DNA of 64,000 bases from positions 2,666,001 to 2,730,000 of the forward strand of contig JAKSGN010000038.1 of assembly GCA_024180945.1 (NCBI GenBank), read 5' to 3'. The notes below the pieces were generated by a model, which worked only from the letters and a program-made list of their open reading frames with translations, was not told the DNA's origin and did no database searches. The number at the start of each line of letters is the position of its first letter. Positions within the stretch are counted from its first letter, which is position 1. Below, in pieces: positions 1 to 11,742 of the stretch. The translations under genes were made by a program, and so were the position numbers. The DNA is from Macrophomina tecta (lineage: Eukaryota; Ascomycota; Dothideomycetes; Botryosphaeriales; Botryosphaeriaceae).

Positions 1-734
1 AGGTCGAGCGCGAGAAGGCAAAGAAGGCTGCTGAAGCTAAGGCAAAGGCTGAGGCCGAGGCCAAGGCCAACCACAAGACGAAGACCCAGCGCCTGGAGGA
101 ACGCATCAAGGAGAATCAGCAGCGCAAGAAGTTGGCGGCTGAGGAAGAGAGCGACGAGGAGGAAGACGATGCCACACGTCGGGCTCGCCTGAGGAAGTCT
201 GAGATGGAGTCTGATCTGGCCGCCGCGGAGGATCTCTTTGGTGAGCTGGCCGTAGGCGGTGGTAGCAAGCGCTCTGCCACCAAGCCTGTTGTCCTGGCTG
301 ATCCGAACGATGCGAATAACACTATCGACCTGTCGACGCTCAAAATCTTCAACCCAACCACCAAGGATGACTTCCATAAGCTCCGTGACACCCTGGCACC
401 TCTGCTTTCGGCCAACTCGAAAAAGCCGCAGTATGCGCTCTTCCTGCAAGAGTTCTGCAAGCAGATTGCCAAGGATTTGCCTAGCGACCAGATCAAGAAG
501 GTATCCAGTGGTTTGACGACACTATCTAATGAGAAGATGAAGGAGGAGAAGGCGGCGGAGAAGGGTGGTAAGAAGACCAAGGCCGCGAAGACAAAGACCA
601 GCTTGAACGCTTCCCGCGACGTCGCGTACAAGGCTGATACCGCAACCTACGACGACGACTTTGGCGAGTAAGTATAGACGGCCATTTCGAAGCTTGGCTC
701 AAACTGACATTGCATCAGCGACGATTTCATGTGA
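1..734 (+). CDS. hcr1: eIF3 subunit j (Hcr1), 3' part
   Basis: The frame is open from the left edge (codons begin at position 3), so the 5' end lies outside the window. The visible part starts with a Lys/Ala/Glu-rich helix (KAKKAAEAKAKAEAEAK) and an acidic patch. The conserved eIF3j core follows (FNPTTKDDFHKL, LAPLLS, YALFLQEFCKQI, KVSSGLTTLSNEKMKEEK). eIF3j sits on the 40S subunit and helps initiation, start-site fidelity and 20S rRNA processing. A last intron at 668-718 (GTAAGT to CATCAG) joins GA to C, giving the C-terminal DDDFM before TGA at 732-734. That acidic tail ending in FM fits the family. If the intron is retained, translation stops at TAA 669-671 and the tail is lost. Family assignment is strong; the splice is inferred from sites and phase. 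Confidence 0.93.
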
Positions 735-1856
735 AACCCATCACGGCTCGCCCTTTTACATCCCACCTCCCCCACATACTCAAAGCGACGTACATCAACT
801 CGCGATGTCGTTGCCGACGCACCGCGGGTGCGAGTATGCCTCGCGGCGGAGCTCGTCTTGCGCTCTTGAAACGGCCCGCAAAACTCTCACGCCAGTCCGG
901 CGGACTAGTGACAAACTAGAGCGGGTTGTCTCCTGTGCAAGAGGCGTTCAGAGCAGCAGATCGGAAACCACACAGCCCTGTAAGGTGTACGCATTCGTGG
1001 AGGTTGGAGACGTCTCTGTTGCATTCCTCCTGGCATTCAAGATATCGGCTATACCTGCACCCGCCATCCCGCATCCCTTCAATCAAAAGCCCTCTTTCCT
1101 TCTCATTCACTAGCTTTGAGGTTCGTTTGGGCACCCGTGGGTCAGTCCGGTCGGCACGACGTTCGGTTTTCATGTATCTTACTTGGGTAGTTTCAAGGAG
1201 GAGCAATGTGAGCAGCTTTCCCCTCTTTCTCAAAACTTCCGCCCGAGAATCATCTAGCCCGCGGTTCCAATTCCGCGTCCGAGTCCCTCGCCTCTGACTT
1301 CCCCGAGCTCGTCGATCATGTTCGCTTCTCGAGGCGCGGTAGCGTTCGGCGCGGACGTGCGGCGTGTGGCCCCGCCCTACCGCTCAATGCAAACACTACG
1401 GCCGTGATCCACGCGAGGTTGTAGGACGAGACCTACCAGAAGACCACGCCGCGCCGGGTACTCCACCATTTAGAAACAGATGTAATACTTTTTGAATGCA
1501 TTTTCCACCAATTATGCCGGCTACACTTCCCAATGAAGGCAGTTTCCGCAGGGCTAACAGAAGGTTTACGCGTTCGCCGTTGGGCTGTGGCTGTGGGTTT
1601 GTGGGCGAGCTATGGACCTGCTTCGGAACTGCTAGCTAAGCACAGCATCCTAGCCTCCGACATGTTTGTATGGAATAAGTTGTGCAGGAACGCATGTGTT
1701 GTGTCGTGTGCTACCTACTAGGTTTCTCCATATAAGAAGGGCGAAGCACTCAGGCCAAGCTGCGTCTCGAGGGAACCATCCAAATCATCATTCATATCAT
1801 ATGCTTTTTTCCTCTTCTGCGTACCGCTTTGGCTCGGTATTAAACCTTCTGTTCAA
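735..1856. other. Intergenic region, no gene seen
   Basis: About 1.1 kb between the eIF3j stop and the next possible gene. Short frames occur on both strands but none has protein-like composition, a good start context and plausible splice sites together. It probably holds the eIF3j 3' UTR and the promoter of the next gene. Confidence 0.5.
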
Positions 1857-2937
1857 ATGGTCGCCCTTGTCGAGAGCCACGCCCTTCAGCCGAAGCAGTT
1901 CATGGCTTCCTCTTCGCCCAAGACAAATGCTGCGCAAGATGCAATCAAAGCGCAAGGACGGCGATACGCGCGGCTCAGGGATGAGGGCGGCGACATTGAC
2001 GTTCTACGGGAAATACTGAAGAGCATGATTGCTGATTCGGAAAAGTGAGTGCATATTCTTTGTCTTACCCACATGGGGTCGTTCTTTATCCCCTCTCTTT
2101 TCCGGTACTCTTCTTGCTCCATCCTCTCCGCTCGCATGGAAGTAGCTGCATCTCCTACATTTGTCAAGCCGTACACCTGTTCTTTCTCTTCTCTCAAACT
2201 TACACGCTGTATTTTCGCTTCCTTTCTTTCCCCCGTCCATTTCCATATTTAGGTTTAGGCTCTCCGTCTGGCGAGAGATCATCTCGGATCCGGGTTTCAC
2301 ATTTCGTGGCCCTTTCTCGCGTACCCCATCACACAGCAGCCGAGCTTCTATTTTCATCGGTTAACGGCGGACTATTCATTTCAATGCTGGCATCCTCCTC
2401 TCAACCGCCCAGACTCCTGTTGGCCCTTGCTCCATTGCGCAATTCCTCCGGCATCCTCCATATTAACAAAATGCAATATGCATGCCCTTCATGCATCATG
2501 CGTCATGGATCTCGTCCGTAAGGCACGAGACATCGACCATCGCGGACTTACTTTGTTCCTAAACCTTCCCGCCCCCGTTGTCCCCCCTCATCTTTTTTCT
2601 GTTGCTTTTTGCTTTTCTTTGGCTTTTGTTTTTGTTTGCCGCTTGCTTGCTTGCTTTCTTGCTTGCAGTTACAGGGCGTCGGCTGGGGAGATAGGGTTTT
2701 GTTTCGGTTGAGCTAATGTCGGCGGCATTATTCAGGCTCATCGGCACCCTCGTCCAACAGCAGAGCACATCCGCGGCCGAGCCGTTCGAGATCCACGAGC
2801 GCCGGATCGAGACACTGCAAGCGAACATTGCGCAGTACAGGTTGCAATCGCTACACCTCGAACTCGATGATGGTGCCCAAGGAAAAGAGGGCTGGGATGA
2901 CCAGGAGAGAAGCTCTTGGCTGAGGCTATGCGAATGA
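1857..2937 (+). CDS. Hypothetical helical protein, two exons (tentative)
   Basis: Not recognised. Exon 1 (1857-2044) starts at ATG and encodes a basic/acidic helix (YARLRDEGGDIDVLREI) that ends at a GTGAGT donor. Exon 2 (2736-2937) follows a GCTAAT branch-like site and a TTCAG acceptor. The splice restores AA|G as a Lys codon and continues as LIGTLVQQQ...HERRIETLQANIAQYRLQS, giving about 129 aa. Composition suggests a soluble, helical or coiled-coil protein without signal peptide or membrane segment. The 691-nt intron is much longer than the others here, so extra exons may be missing, or the two pieces may be unrelated. RNA evidence is absent, so this is a tentative model. Confidence 0.4.
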
Positions 2938-3626
2938 TTTTTTTTTTTTTTTCTCCTTTTCTTTACGAGTTTCTAAAAGGTGGAAAGCACGCAATCGTTC
3001 TTCTACGTCAACTCCATTTCATCTTCCTTCATCACTTTTCTCTTCAATCTACCGCTCCCTTTCTTCCCTATGTTCTTCTTCTCTTCCTACCATTTTCTCT
3101 TTGCAGGAGCTCACAGGCTTGCGGGTGAGAATTTCCCTCGTTTTCTCGGCGAATTTGGCTCCTGTTCTTGGTTCGAAGGGGGTTTAGCGGAGGATGCCTT
3201 GCGCTACCAGCAAGGCCTAGCGATGAACATCACCTTCCTTGTGATCGACGAAAGAGACGATAAAAACCGCGGCTTTTACCACCGTTCGCTTAAAGCCGCG
3301 AAGCCGCGGAGAGGCCGCGGGCAGCAACAAATGAAGACCTTGAAAAAATGCTTTTCCCTGTTTCCACTATTAGGTGGTGATGGGTATCCGAAACCCGGGA
3401 ACTGTCCTTCCCGGTTCACCGAAGCTCTCTCCTGATTGTCCATCCCAAAACGCCGTGCATTTGAGATGTGTTCCCGGTCCCGAGCCCGACGCTTTTATCC
3501 TTGATCCGAACCGAAACGCCCCGCTAGCAGGCCCCGGAAGCTTGTGTAGGCCGTGCCCTGTTTCAACAGATCAAGTTTCCCACATGTGTAAAAGTCCCAT
3601 GACCGAGGGTGACGTTGCAACCGCTC
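2938..3626. other. Convergent intergenic spacer with hairpin
   Basis: Spacer between the plus-strand hypothetical gene and the minus-strand fcf1. It begins with a 15-T run (2938-2952). It contains a 9-bp inverted repeat, CGCGGCTTT at 3268-3276 and AAAGCCGCG at 3292-3300, with a 15-nt loop. No gene is supported; it probably carries both 3' UTRs. Confidence 0.5.
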
Positions 3627-4339
3627 TTATTTCTCTGGGGCATCGGGCAATCTCTCGATCACGTATTTTCCACGGGCCACAGACATGATGGGGACACCCG
3701 GGACCTTACGGATGCGGCGCTTGAGATCTCTGTCGTTCGTGGCTACGATGTAGATCTTGTGCTTTTGAACCCTGTCGACAATGCCTACCAGGAAGGTTAG
3801 CATTTCTTTATTCCAAGTACTCCAAGGCTCGCAAATCTTCAGAAGTACTCACAGTCATCTGCATAGACTCCCTTGTGATCGCATTGAACATGCTCCCACC
3901 TGGGATCTCTAGCTATCCGTAGCGCTATCCGGTACTTCGGGCCCAGCTTCTCCAATTCGGCCCTGCTCAGTGTCAGTACTAGATTCCACCCGTCGAGAGA
4001 TATGGTAAGTATAGCAACTTACATTACGCAGGAAGTGATGGTTGGAATGCACTTGGCGTAAAGGCAGTCCATCATTGCGGGCAGCAGTTCAAGCTTGCGC
4101 TGGACAGTATGCGAGAGGAAGTTCGTGTCCACCAAGACGGTATATGGCGGAGTCAAGGCTTGATTGTATTGAAAAAACAAGCTACTCGAGACCTGCGGGA
4201 TTTCGCGCACGACTTCCTCGCTCTTGGGTTTCTTTGACTGGGCTTCGGCAGTGATTTGATTCTTCTTGAGCCGGGCGTCTCTTTGGCCGATGACGCGCTT
4301 GACCTGAGCGAACTTGCGAGTCTTTTTCGCAACACCCAT
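3627..4339 (-). CDS. fcf1: rRNA-processing protein Fcf1 (PIN domain)
   Basis: Three exons on the minus strand (4339-4023, 3962-3853, 3784-3627) give 194 aa, close to the usual Fcf1 length. Exon 1 has the basic start MGVAKKTRKFAQVKRVI and then LFFQYNQALTPPYTVLVDTNF, containing the first PIN acidic residue. Exon 2 carries ELEKLGPKYRIALRIARDP and the Asp pair of YADD. Exon 3 carries CIVDRVQKHKIYIVATNDRD and ends in VIERLPDAPEK. Donors are ACTTAC/ACTCAC on the plus strand, and all phases join. Fcf1 is a nucleolar small-subunit processome protein needed for cleavage at the A0-A2 pre-rRNA sites; yeast Fcf1 partners with Utp23-like factors. It is divergently arranged with the Csi2-like gene. Confidence 0.97.
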
Positions 4340-5126
4340 GGCGAACGGTGGCGGTCGACGGGCGTGGGCGAGGAGTCGGTGACGGGGCGGGAGTCGAGCG
4401 CAGGGGGGGGCCAGAGGACCGGAGCGGGGGGTGAGCGTGCTGGCAGCGCGGATGAGCTGTCGGTGGAAGCAGGTAGCAGTCGATGGTGGTGTTGCGGCTC
4501 TAAAAAAGCTGATCGTTATCGCAGGATTGTCTTATCGCATCAGAGCGGGACGGGGAAACGAAGCGCCGAGGGTCATGGCCGGGATGGCTATTGTTAGCTG
4601 TTTACGGCTGGCGGCCCCTGCAGGCTGATCGGAGAGTAACTAAGGTATGACCAACCTGGGGCCCTGCAGCCGTCACTGCGAACTCGCGTCCCACAGCGCT
4701 GCATCCTGCCCCTCCGAGCCTCTGCACCGGAATCAAAAGCACGTTGCTCGTGCAGTGCCGCGTCTTGAAGATTTTCCGTCGTCGCCCTCTGCCACGGCAC
4801 GGGTGGGCTGCCAGCGCTGAGCCACACGCGCCAGCCCTCCAGGCGAAGGAGCGGCAATAATACGAGTGGGCGCTTGCCTGCCCTGCGCATTGCATTGCAT
4901 CGCATTGCGACACTCCCTCCACACGCTCACAATCATCAGCCAAGCGCCTGCGTGTCACCACCCTTCGCTTGGTCTCATTCCAGTTCCAGCGCTCTCGACA
5001 CCACCCTCGTTTGCGCCCGCGCCCGCGCCCTTCGCCTGCCGTCTCCTGAGCCGACCGACGATCCCGCTCCTCCCACCTCGGTCCTGACCTCACTGTTGCC
5101 GGCCACGCCACGGCCAGTTGCCCACC
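4340..5126. promoter_or_regulatory. Divergent promoter region of fcf1 and the Csi2-like gene
   Basis: 787 bp separate the two start codons, so both promoters and 5' UTRs must lie here. The right third is C-rich and CT-rich on the plus strand, common before fungal start sites. No specific factor site is claimed. Confidence 0.5.
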
Positions 5127-6447
5127 ATGCGGTCCGTCGCCTGCCACCCGCTTGAGCGCTCTCCGCTGACATGAGCTCAGGGCTCTTCTCTATGCGCTTC
5201 TCCTGCTCCTGGCGCTGGTGACGCTCACCTCGGCCCAGGACGACGCAACTACCACTGCCGCTGCGACGGCGGGAAATAACGATGCGACGACGACTAACAC
5301 GGCCGAGGCCACAACCACCACAGCCGCGACCACCGCCAGTGAAACCACAGCCTCTGAAGAAAGCAGTGCCACCAGCGAATCTGCGTCCATCACTGAATCT
5401 GCAACCCGTAGCGAATCTGCCGCCTCCACCACTGCGGCCGCAACTACCTCCGACGATGCTTCCTCTACGACTTCATCAGCCTCGAGTACCCGTAGTTCGG
5501 CGACCACAACCCTTGGGAACACTGCCAGCTCTCGTTCCGCCCTTCCGACCCTTGCTGGCGCTGGCATTCCCACCGTGATTGTACCCGACCTTTCTCGCGC
5601 GCCCTTCATGCAAAAGTCATCCTATCCAGAAGGAACCGTCTTCATATGTGTTGGTGCTATTCTGGGTTTCTTTGGCTTCTGTCTCCTGGCTTGGCGTGCT
5701 ATGATCGCATACTCGCTACACCGCAGCGTGAAGAAGGCTGCATTGGCCCAGAGCATGAGCGACAGCAAGACGATGCGCGGCCCCGGCTCGACCTATGGGC
5801 CTGGCGGAGGTGTGTACAACGCAGTAGGACACGGCAGCACCCTGTCCCTGGATCACCTCAAATCGCCCAACGGTCCCAAATCACCGCTGGAGAAGACGCG
5901 CCTCGCACCAAGCCAGTCATCACTGTTCTTCTCCCCCACTGCGGATAACCCAAATCGCGTCTCGCACTACAGCCTTTCTGGCAATCGCTCCTCGACCTAC
6001 CTCCCCGCTGGTTATTATGCCGCTGGTAACTCGACGCTTAGCCCGACCGCCAATAACTTTGGCAACCCACGTACTCGTTCCATGTATTCACAGAATTACG
6101 GTGGCCCGTCGCCGCCCGAGTCCCCGAGTCTGCCGCCCAACTCTCGAGACGGTCCTACCCATGTTCCACACAGTCCGCTTGGAGACAGACATCCCAGCGG
6201 CTCGTACTACCCACGTCCTCCAGGAAGCCGCGGAAATGACTCTTCAGCGGGTGCTCGCAGTAGCGTCGCTGGAACTGTTGCCGGTGGTCACAGCACGAGC
6301 ACGCTCAACCTGAATGCTCCACCTCAAGGCCGCACACCAAGTGCTTATCTGGAAGATCTCTTTGAGAACGGCACAGACCTCCCTGGTCCCGGCCCCGATC
6401 ATTACACACCGAGACGCGGCCGTCGTGAAAGCGGTTCTCGAATTTAG
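5127..6447 (+). CDS. Csi2/Prm5-like cell-surface membrane protein
   Basis: Exon 1 is only ATGCG (5127-5131); a 49-nt intron (5132-5180, GTCCGT to GCTCAG, with a CTGAC branch site) joins it to 5181-6447, giving 423 aa. The splice creates a clear signal peptide, MRALLYALLLLLALVTLTSA, which the unspliced frame cannot start. Next comes a Ser/Thr/Ala-rich ectodomain (about 22-130) likely to be O-glycosylated. The conserved YPEGTVF motif precedes a membrane segment at about 155-175, followed by RAMIAYSLHRSVKKAA and a long Ser/Pro-rich cytoplasmic tail. This layout matches the fungal Csi2/Prm5 family, linked in yeast to chitin synthesis and cell-wall or pheromone responses. The start exon is inferred but well supported by phase and signal peptide. 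Confidence 0.82.
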
Positions 6448-9400
6448 GCATCATGAGCTCACCTAATTTTTTTTTTCTGACGCTTCCGCATGACGAGGAG
6501 TCGTGGACTGCAATAAAGGCATAAGGTAAGATAGACGCTGGACATCGACGAGATATCAAATCCCTGCAGATCCGCCGGTCAAGCGAGGAAAAGTGGTTGC
6601 ATTGGGATAGGCACTGCATTCAACCACGTGGCTGGCTTTATTGAATCTTGGGCACGCAATTACTTTTTTTTTTTTACCGCAGGTTTCTCTTCTTCCACGA
6701 TTGCAGGCGTTCTTCCTGTCAAGAGGAAAAGGTTCCAAGTTCGAGGACTAATAATAAGATAATGCGGGAGGTTTAGGGTAGGTTCGATGCTTTACTTTCT
6801 GTGCATAGTATTTTCCCACGCATCTCCTCCCTCGAATCACTTTTCTGTTTGGGAAGGGAACACGCAGCGTGTGTATGATACCACTGCCATCTCTGTTGAT
6901 TTTGTACATGAGCAAATACATTTTGGAGGGCGATTAGGTAGTATTTAACAGGATCTGTTGAAGTAGCTGTACTTAAATCGATGTTATCAAATCGGGTTTA
7001 TCACAATTCACTGGTCTGGCATTGGGAGATTTACTCTTTTCGACTTGAACTGGCATGGGCCTCCACTGTTACATGTGTTGACTCTTTGGGAGACAGGTGC
7101 CAGTCGTACGCCCACATGATCAATGTCCCTGGTTGACTGAAACGACTGTAGTAAAACGGTGAGTGAAGTGTCGAGGCTGAGCTGAAAGCAATTGGTGGAA
7201 GACAACCATCTAAAAAGGGTAGTACAACGCCGCGTTCAGCTGGATTGACAGTGACTCCTTTACTAGCGCACGTGCTTCATTACTTCACAGACGCCACGCA
7301 TACATATTGCTGAAATTTCTCCACACCAAGCGGAGAATTGCAAGCTGCCCTCCTGCCCTCGGCACAATGTCACTCCGAACCCACTTCGCTCCCCCATTTC
7401 AGTCCTTTCCCTTCTTCTCTCTCTCTCTCTCTTTCTCTCTTTCGCCCCACCGAGACCGGCTCTCGCTCCAACCGAAACGCCACGCGCGGTCCTAGCCTGC
7501 GGCAGTCGTTCACCATGTCCCGGCACAATTGGTCCGCAGGGCCGCAGACCGCCGGGCCCCGAATGTCACCGCGCCCGCAATGGCCGACGACCGAGCGCGA
7601 GCCCTACTCGCAACAGCACACAAGACCGATATCACTTGGGCCAGTTGCGCAATCTCGCTTATCCATTTTCTTTTGCCCTGTTGGGTTTCCATCAGCTTTT
7701 TGGCTGGCATGGTCTGATCAGCGCGATCAGGCATCAAGCAAGTCCTGCCTATCATCTCGTTTAAAAAGCGTTCACCCTTTGGGCATCTGCACATCTTGTA
7801 CTATCCGGACACGGGGAAGCGACAGGACAGGGAAGTGTGTGCGCATTACGAGCGGCGGGTAGATCTCGGTCCGGCGGATCGTTACTGGATGTGTATGTGT
7901 GTGCATATGTATATGTAGGCGGCTGTTTGGCCGGGTATGCCTGCTCGCTGCGTGCGAGACGGGCTGTTCGGGATTCTGGCTTAGCTGTGAGTATCTGTAT
8001 GTGGATTAGGGCCGTGGAGCTGGCAGCCCTTTCTATCTCCGGGAGCGAGGAGTCGACTGCAAGGGTACGTGAGCGCTGTCACGTAGTGCGGACCCCGGTG
8101 GCCGAGAAAGGCAGGGAGATATTGTCTGTCGTCCGTGGATTTCATTTAGGAGGTGAGGTTGAAGAAGGGGGAATCCTGGGACATTTGGGTTCGGGAACCA
8201 GAGAATCCATTTTGGGGGCACATTCACGACTGTCCACCATTAGTCTTTACATCCATGTCCGCGATTTTTGAGGCTCGAGTCTTGCTACAGTGGAAGTAAA
8301 CCATAAGCTAAATGTAGAGCAGAAAATTCAAAAGAGTCAAAGAAAATGCGCCACCACTTCTTGAACTTCACGTCCAAGGAGCTGAATGACACGAGTATCT
8401 TGGATAGTTGGAGCTGCTACACTGTAGATAAAACCTAAAGTACCATGTCACGGCGCGAATGAGTCACGCTCTGGCAACGACTAAGCAATCCACCGCTCGA
8501 CCTCCATAGATTTAGCTTCTTGAGATCAGGGAAAATAGGAGCAGCATGGGCTAATTAAACATATTTATAATTAAAGGTGCGACAGCGAGAGTCAGTCTCA
8601 GTTGGAACCGAGCTATACTCAGATGATTCTGCTTTCGCCGAGGTTTAGCGTGCATCTTCCACATCGGGGTTTCATCTGAAGGGCTTCTCGTGAAGGCAAT
8701 TTTCCATTGAGAAATATCAGTTGTAGGGTATTCCTGAAGCAAAATGCTTTCAGTAGATGCCTGGCTCCTTCTTCGGCCAGGTGATGTAATTGGGCGACCT
8801 CTCCAGAGCCTGGACCGCATTGAGCATACATACGACCATAACATAGCAAGCTGACGCGCTTGAACTAAACAGTGTCTAACATCCCCACATCAGTTCATCA
8901 CAATGCCACGCTTATGCTATCTTCTCATTTCCCCCCTCTCCCCTGATCCAGAACCGCCCAGAGCCCGCATCACTACTATGCTGTCTACCTCACAGTATCC
9001 CCAACAATAACTCTACGGAATGCAAGTCTAAGAGGTCACAGCAGGGCAGCGTCACTGTCTGTCCTTGGGGAGATGCCAATTTGAACTCTTCTCCGCCACT
9101 TCCTAAAACGACCGACCCAAGTGATTCGACTGGTGTGATCTACATAACTGCGGCGGCCAGCTCCGATTCTTTTATCACCATCGCTTGCCACAAAGGTGGA
9201 TTGTATGCGTTTGGCTACAAGAATGGTGGGGGAAACACCTTCAAACTACCCAAAACTGAGGGCCGTCCATGGCGCCGTACAGAACGCGACAGACTGAATG
9301 GGACGGTTGCCCTGCTGGAAAGCCTGGGTAGGTCAAGATGATGGGATACAGTGGCTGACCGGCTTTCGTAAGGCTGCCAGGATGGTGCGAGCTCTGGGAT

Positions 9401-10802
9401 TTAATCGAATACATTATACTGCCGCATTAGTACTAGAGTGTGAGGTCCGAATAAATAGACATATGAATGCTCTCGGGGTAGCAGAGCCATGGCAAGCTGA
9501 CGGTCTACTTACATGTTAACTTCGCGTTGCCGTCGATTGCTTCAATACTGCTGACTATACTGGCCTTAGTGAATATGAGCAAGGTATGGGCATAGACGTG
9601 AGGGTGAGTACAGGCGTGGTTTTGAGGGTTGATAGTTATCATTAACAGGTGTTGGTGATGAGCATTTAGTCGCGGACGCTGGGCTTCTTGGGGGAGTAGC
9701 GGACGGTAGTCGGTAAGGTGGCATCATGTAAAGTCAAGAATGGCTCTACTCCCTCTGCCTCGCTGAAATACAGAGCTTGGATCATTCTTTATGTGAAGAT
9801 GGAGCAACAGGACAAGGCTATCATAGGCCTGGATGACATGTTAAAGAACTCTATTATGTAAACTGAGGTCAGAAAGGGACAGCATGAAACTCTGTTGTCC
9901 TCAACTCCCATAATCCATTGAAATTGGTTTGTTGTCTGATTACAGCAATATTCGTACGGGCACAGTAATCCCTAACTTTTTCCATGTTTCTGTCATCTGC
10001 ATTTTCCGCCTTTCTCTTTGAAGAGTCGCGGGAACGCCTTTTCTGCCATGTTTTCATCAAAATCACGAACTGACAGCGGAATAAGAAGCTACCTCATACA
10101 CGTTTACAGAAGAAAAGGAGAAGACGCCTGCTGAAGAACACTGACGTAACACTTGCTTCAAGCCTTTGACTATCTTGCAAGAAACAAGTCCTTCCGGAAA
10201 ACGAGATGCCCAAGACAAAGCACATTTGAGTATGCACGTAGAGTAATATCTCCGGTTGAGTTCCAACAAGCGCACCGATACATCGACCTCCCCATTCACT
10301 TTAAGTGATACGAAAGTTACCCTCAGTCGCAGGAGAACGCCAAGAACATAAAACAGAGCCGTAACGGTCATTATGGTGCAGGTGCCATGGCAATGCAGAT
10401 CATGACCATGACAAACTTCCGGAGACTACAAACTGGGTATGCGGAAGCCAGCGAAGAGCTGTGAAGCAAAGACGGTGGCTGCCTAAAGACAGAAAATGCT
10501 TCCTTCAACGTTCGAGAGCAGGCCAATGAGAGGGCTAGACTGCGACATGCCTGAATGAGAATTTGCAGGCTAGTATGGTCATCGGCGGCCTTGAGAGTGA
10601 ACTCGAGGATACAAAAGGTCGTCGGGGCGGTCGATCTTTTCTTGTTTTCCTTTCTTTTGTCCTGGAAGGGGGAGTGCAGTATGTGACGGCACTGTGAACG
10701 TCGATGGAGTAGTCCACTCCGGTAATGCCGATATTCTGTATCATTCCCTGTGGATGTGTGACACATCAACCTCATCCGTGAGACAGCTGGGGTTAGACCA
10801 AA
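6448..10802. other. Gene-poor region, no supported gene
   Basis: About 4.4 kb without a convincing gene. It contains a CT microsatellite near 7414-7440 and scattered frames under 180 codons with chance-like composition. A frame at about 8940-9341 (with VCPWGDANL and CHKGGLYAFGYKNGGG) is open for roughly 130 codons but lacks an ATG, so a decayed gene cannot be excluded. The left end carries the Csi2-like 3' UTR. Confidence 0.4.
7414..7440. repeat. CT microsatellite
   Basis: Nearly uninterrupted CT dinucleotides broken by single T insertions. It lies in the gene-poor region, and no gene start is visible nearby. Confidence 0.85.
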
Positions 10803-11742
10803 CTAGTCCATGTAGAAGTCACCCTTCAAGATACGCTCCTGGAAGGCATCGGGAGCCTTGGCTACCTTAGGAACCTCGCGGATGGGCTCGGCAGTAGCAA
10901 TGCTCTTTGCCCGATGATGCATGGGAGGCGAAATACGACCGGGGCTGGCGGCAGAGATGGACGAGCGTTCGGCTCTGGTCCTCATGTTCTCGGCGAAGTT
11001 GAAACCATCTGTTAACGACAGAGCAGCAGTTAGCAATGGCTCAACGACTAGCTGTCATCGACGTAACATCTTTGTTCGCATCGTAGGGCAATAACCAGCG
11101 AGCGGAACGCAGCAGAAAGAAGTGAAGAGATGGCAAAGCAAGGGGGAAAGGGACTATACACATAACATGCGGCAAGGGCAGCGCGGAAGGGATTGAGGGC
11201 AGCGAGCAGGACAGACCTCGACCCTTGGTCGCAGTAATGTTCGTAGACGGGGTAGGAGACTTGAAAGAAGCACTGGGGCGAGCTCTACCATTGGCAGACG
11301 TGTTTCCGCTCCCATTTCCCTGCTTCACGTCACGAAGCGCCCGAGCACCGAAACTCAGCCTACGCGCGAAGGGCGACGTGGCCGCGGTATTCGGCGGACT
11401 GTTGGAGCTGGATGTGTCGTCGTCGTCAAAAGGACTTTCATTAAACGAACCTGAGGTTGCAGAAGAGACGCTTTCGCCCCGGCTTCGCATGGAGCCGAAG
11501 GGGGATGGCTGGTTGGGCGAGCCGGAAAGGCCAAGGGTTGTCAACGACAGGCGACGGCGGCTCGCCTGCGCAGCGGCAGAGGTGATAGGACCGTGATAGG
11601 TCGCATTGGAGTTGGCATTGTTGTTCGAAGTCTGGCTATTGGGCTGGCGACCGAACAAGTCGGCAAAAGCCTGGCCTGCGAAGGACGAGCGGCGGCGCTC
11701 GGTAGGAGGGGGAGAACGAGGCGGCGAGTTGGTGTCGGACAT
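10803..11742 (-). CDS. Conserved fungal Ser/Pro-rich protein, unknown function
   Basis: Two exons (11742-11217 and 11008-10803) separated by a 208-nt intron (GTCTGT to AACAG) give 243 aa. The protein starts MSDTNSPPRSPPPTERRRSS. It has the motif FADLFGRQ, then TSAAAQASRRRLSLTTLGLSG and ARRLSFGARALRDV, and it ends with FQERILKGDFYMD. The pattern of RRxS sites (possible kinase and 14-3-3 targets), a disordered middle and a conserved acidic-aromatic C-terminus is familiar from uncharacterised proteins of filamentous fungi. I cannot assign a function. No membrane segment or signal peptide is visible. Start choice rests on the ATG at 11742 opening the conserved part; the longer upstream frame lacks an ATG and looks like 5' UTR. 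Confidence 0.82.
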
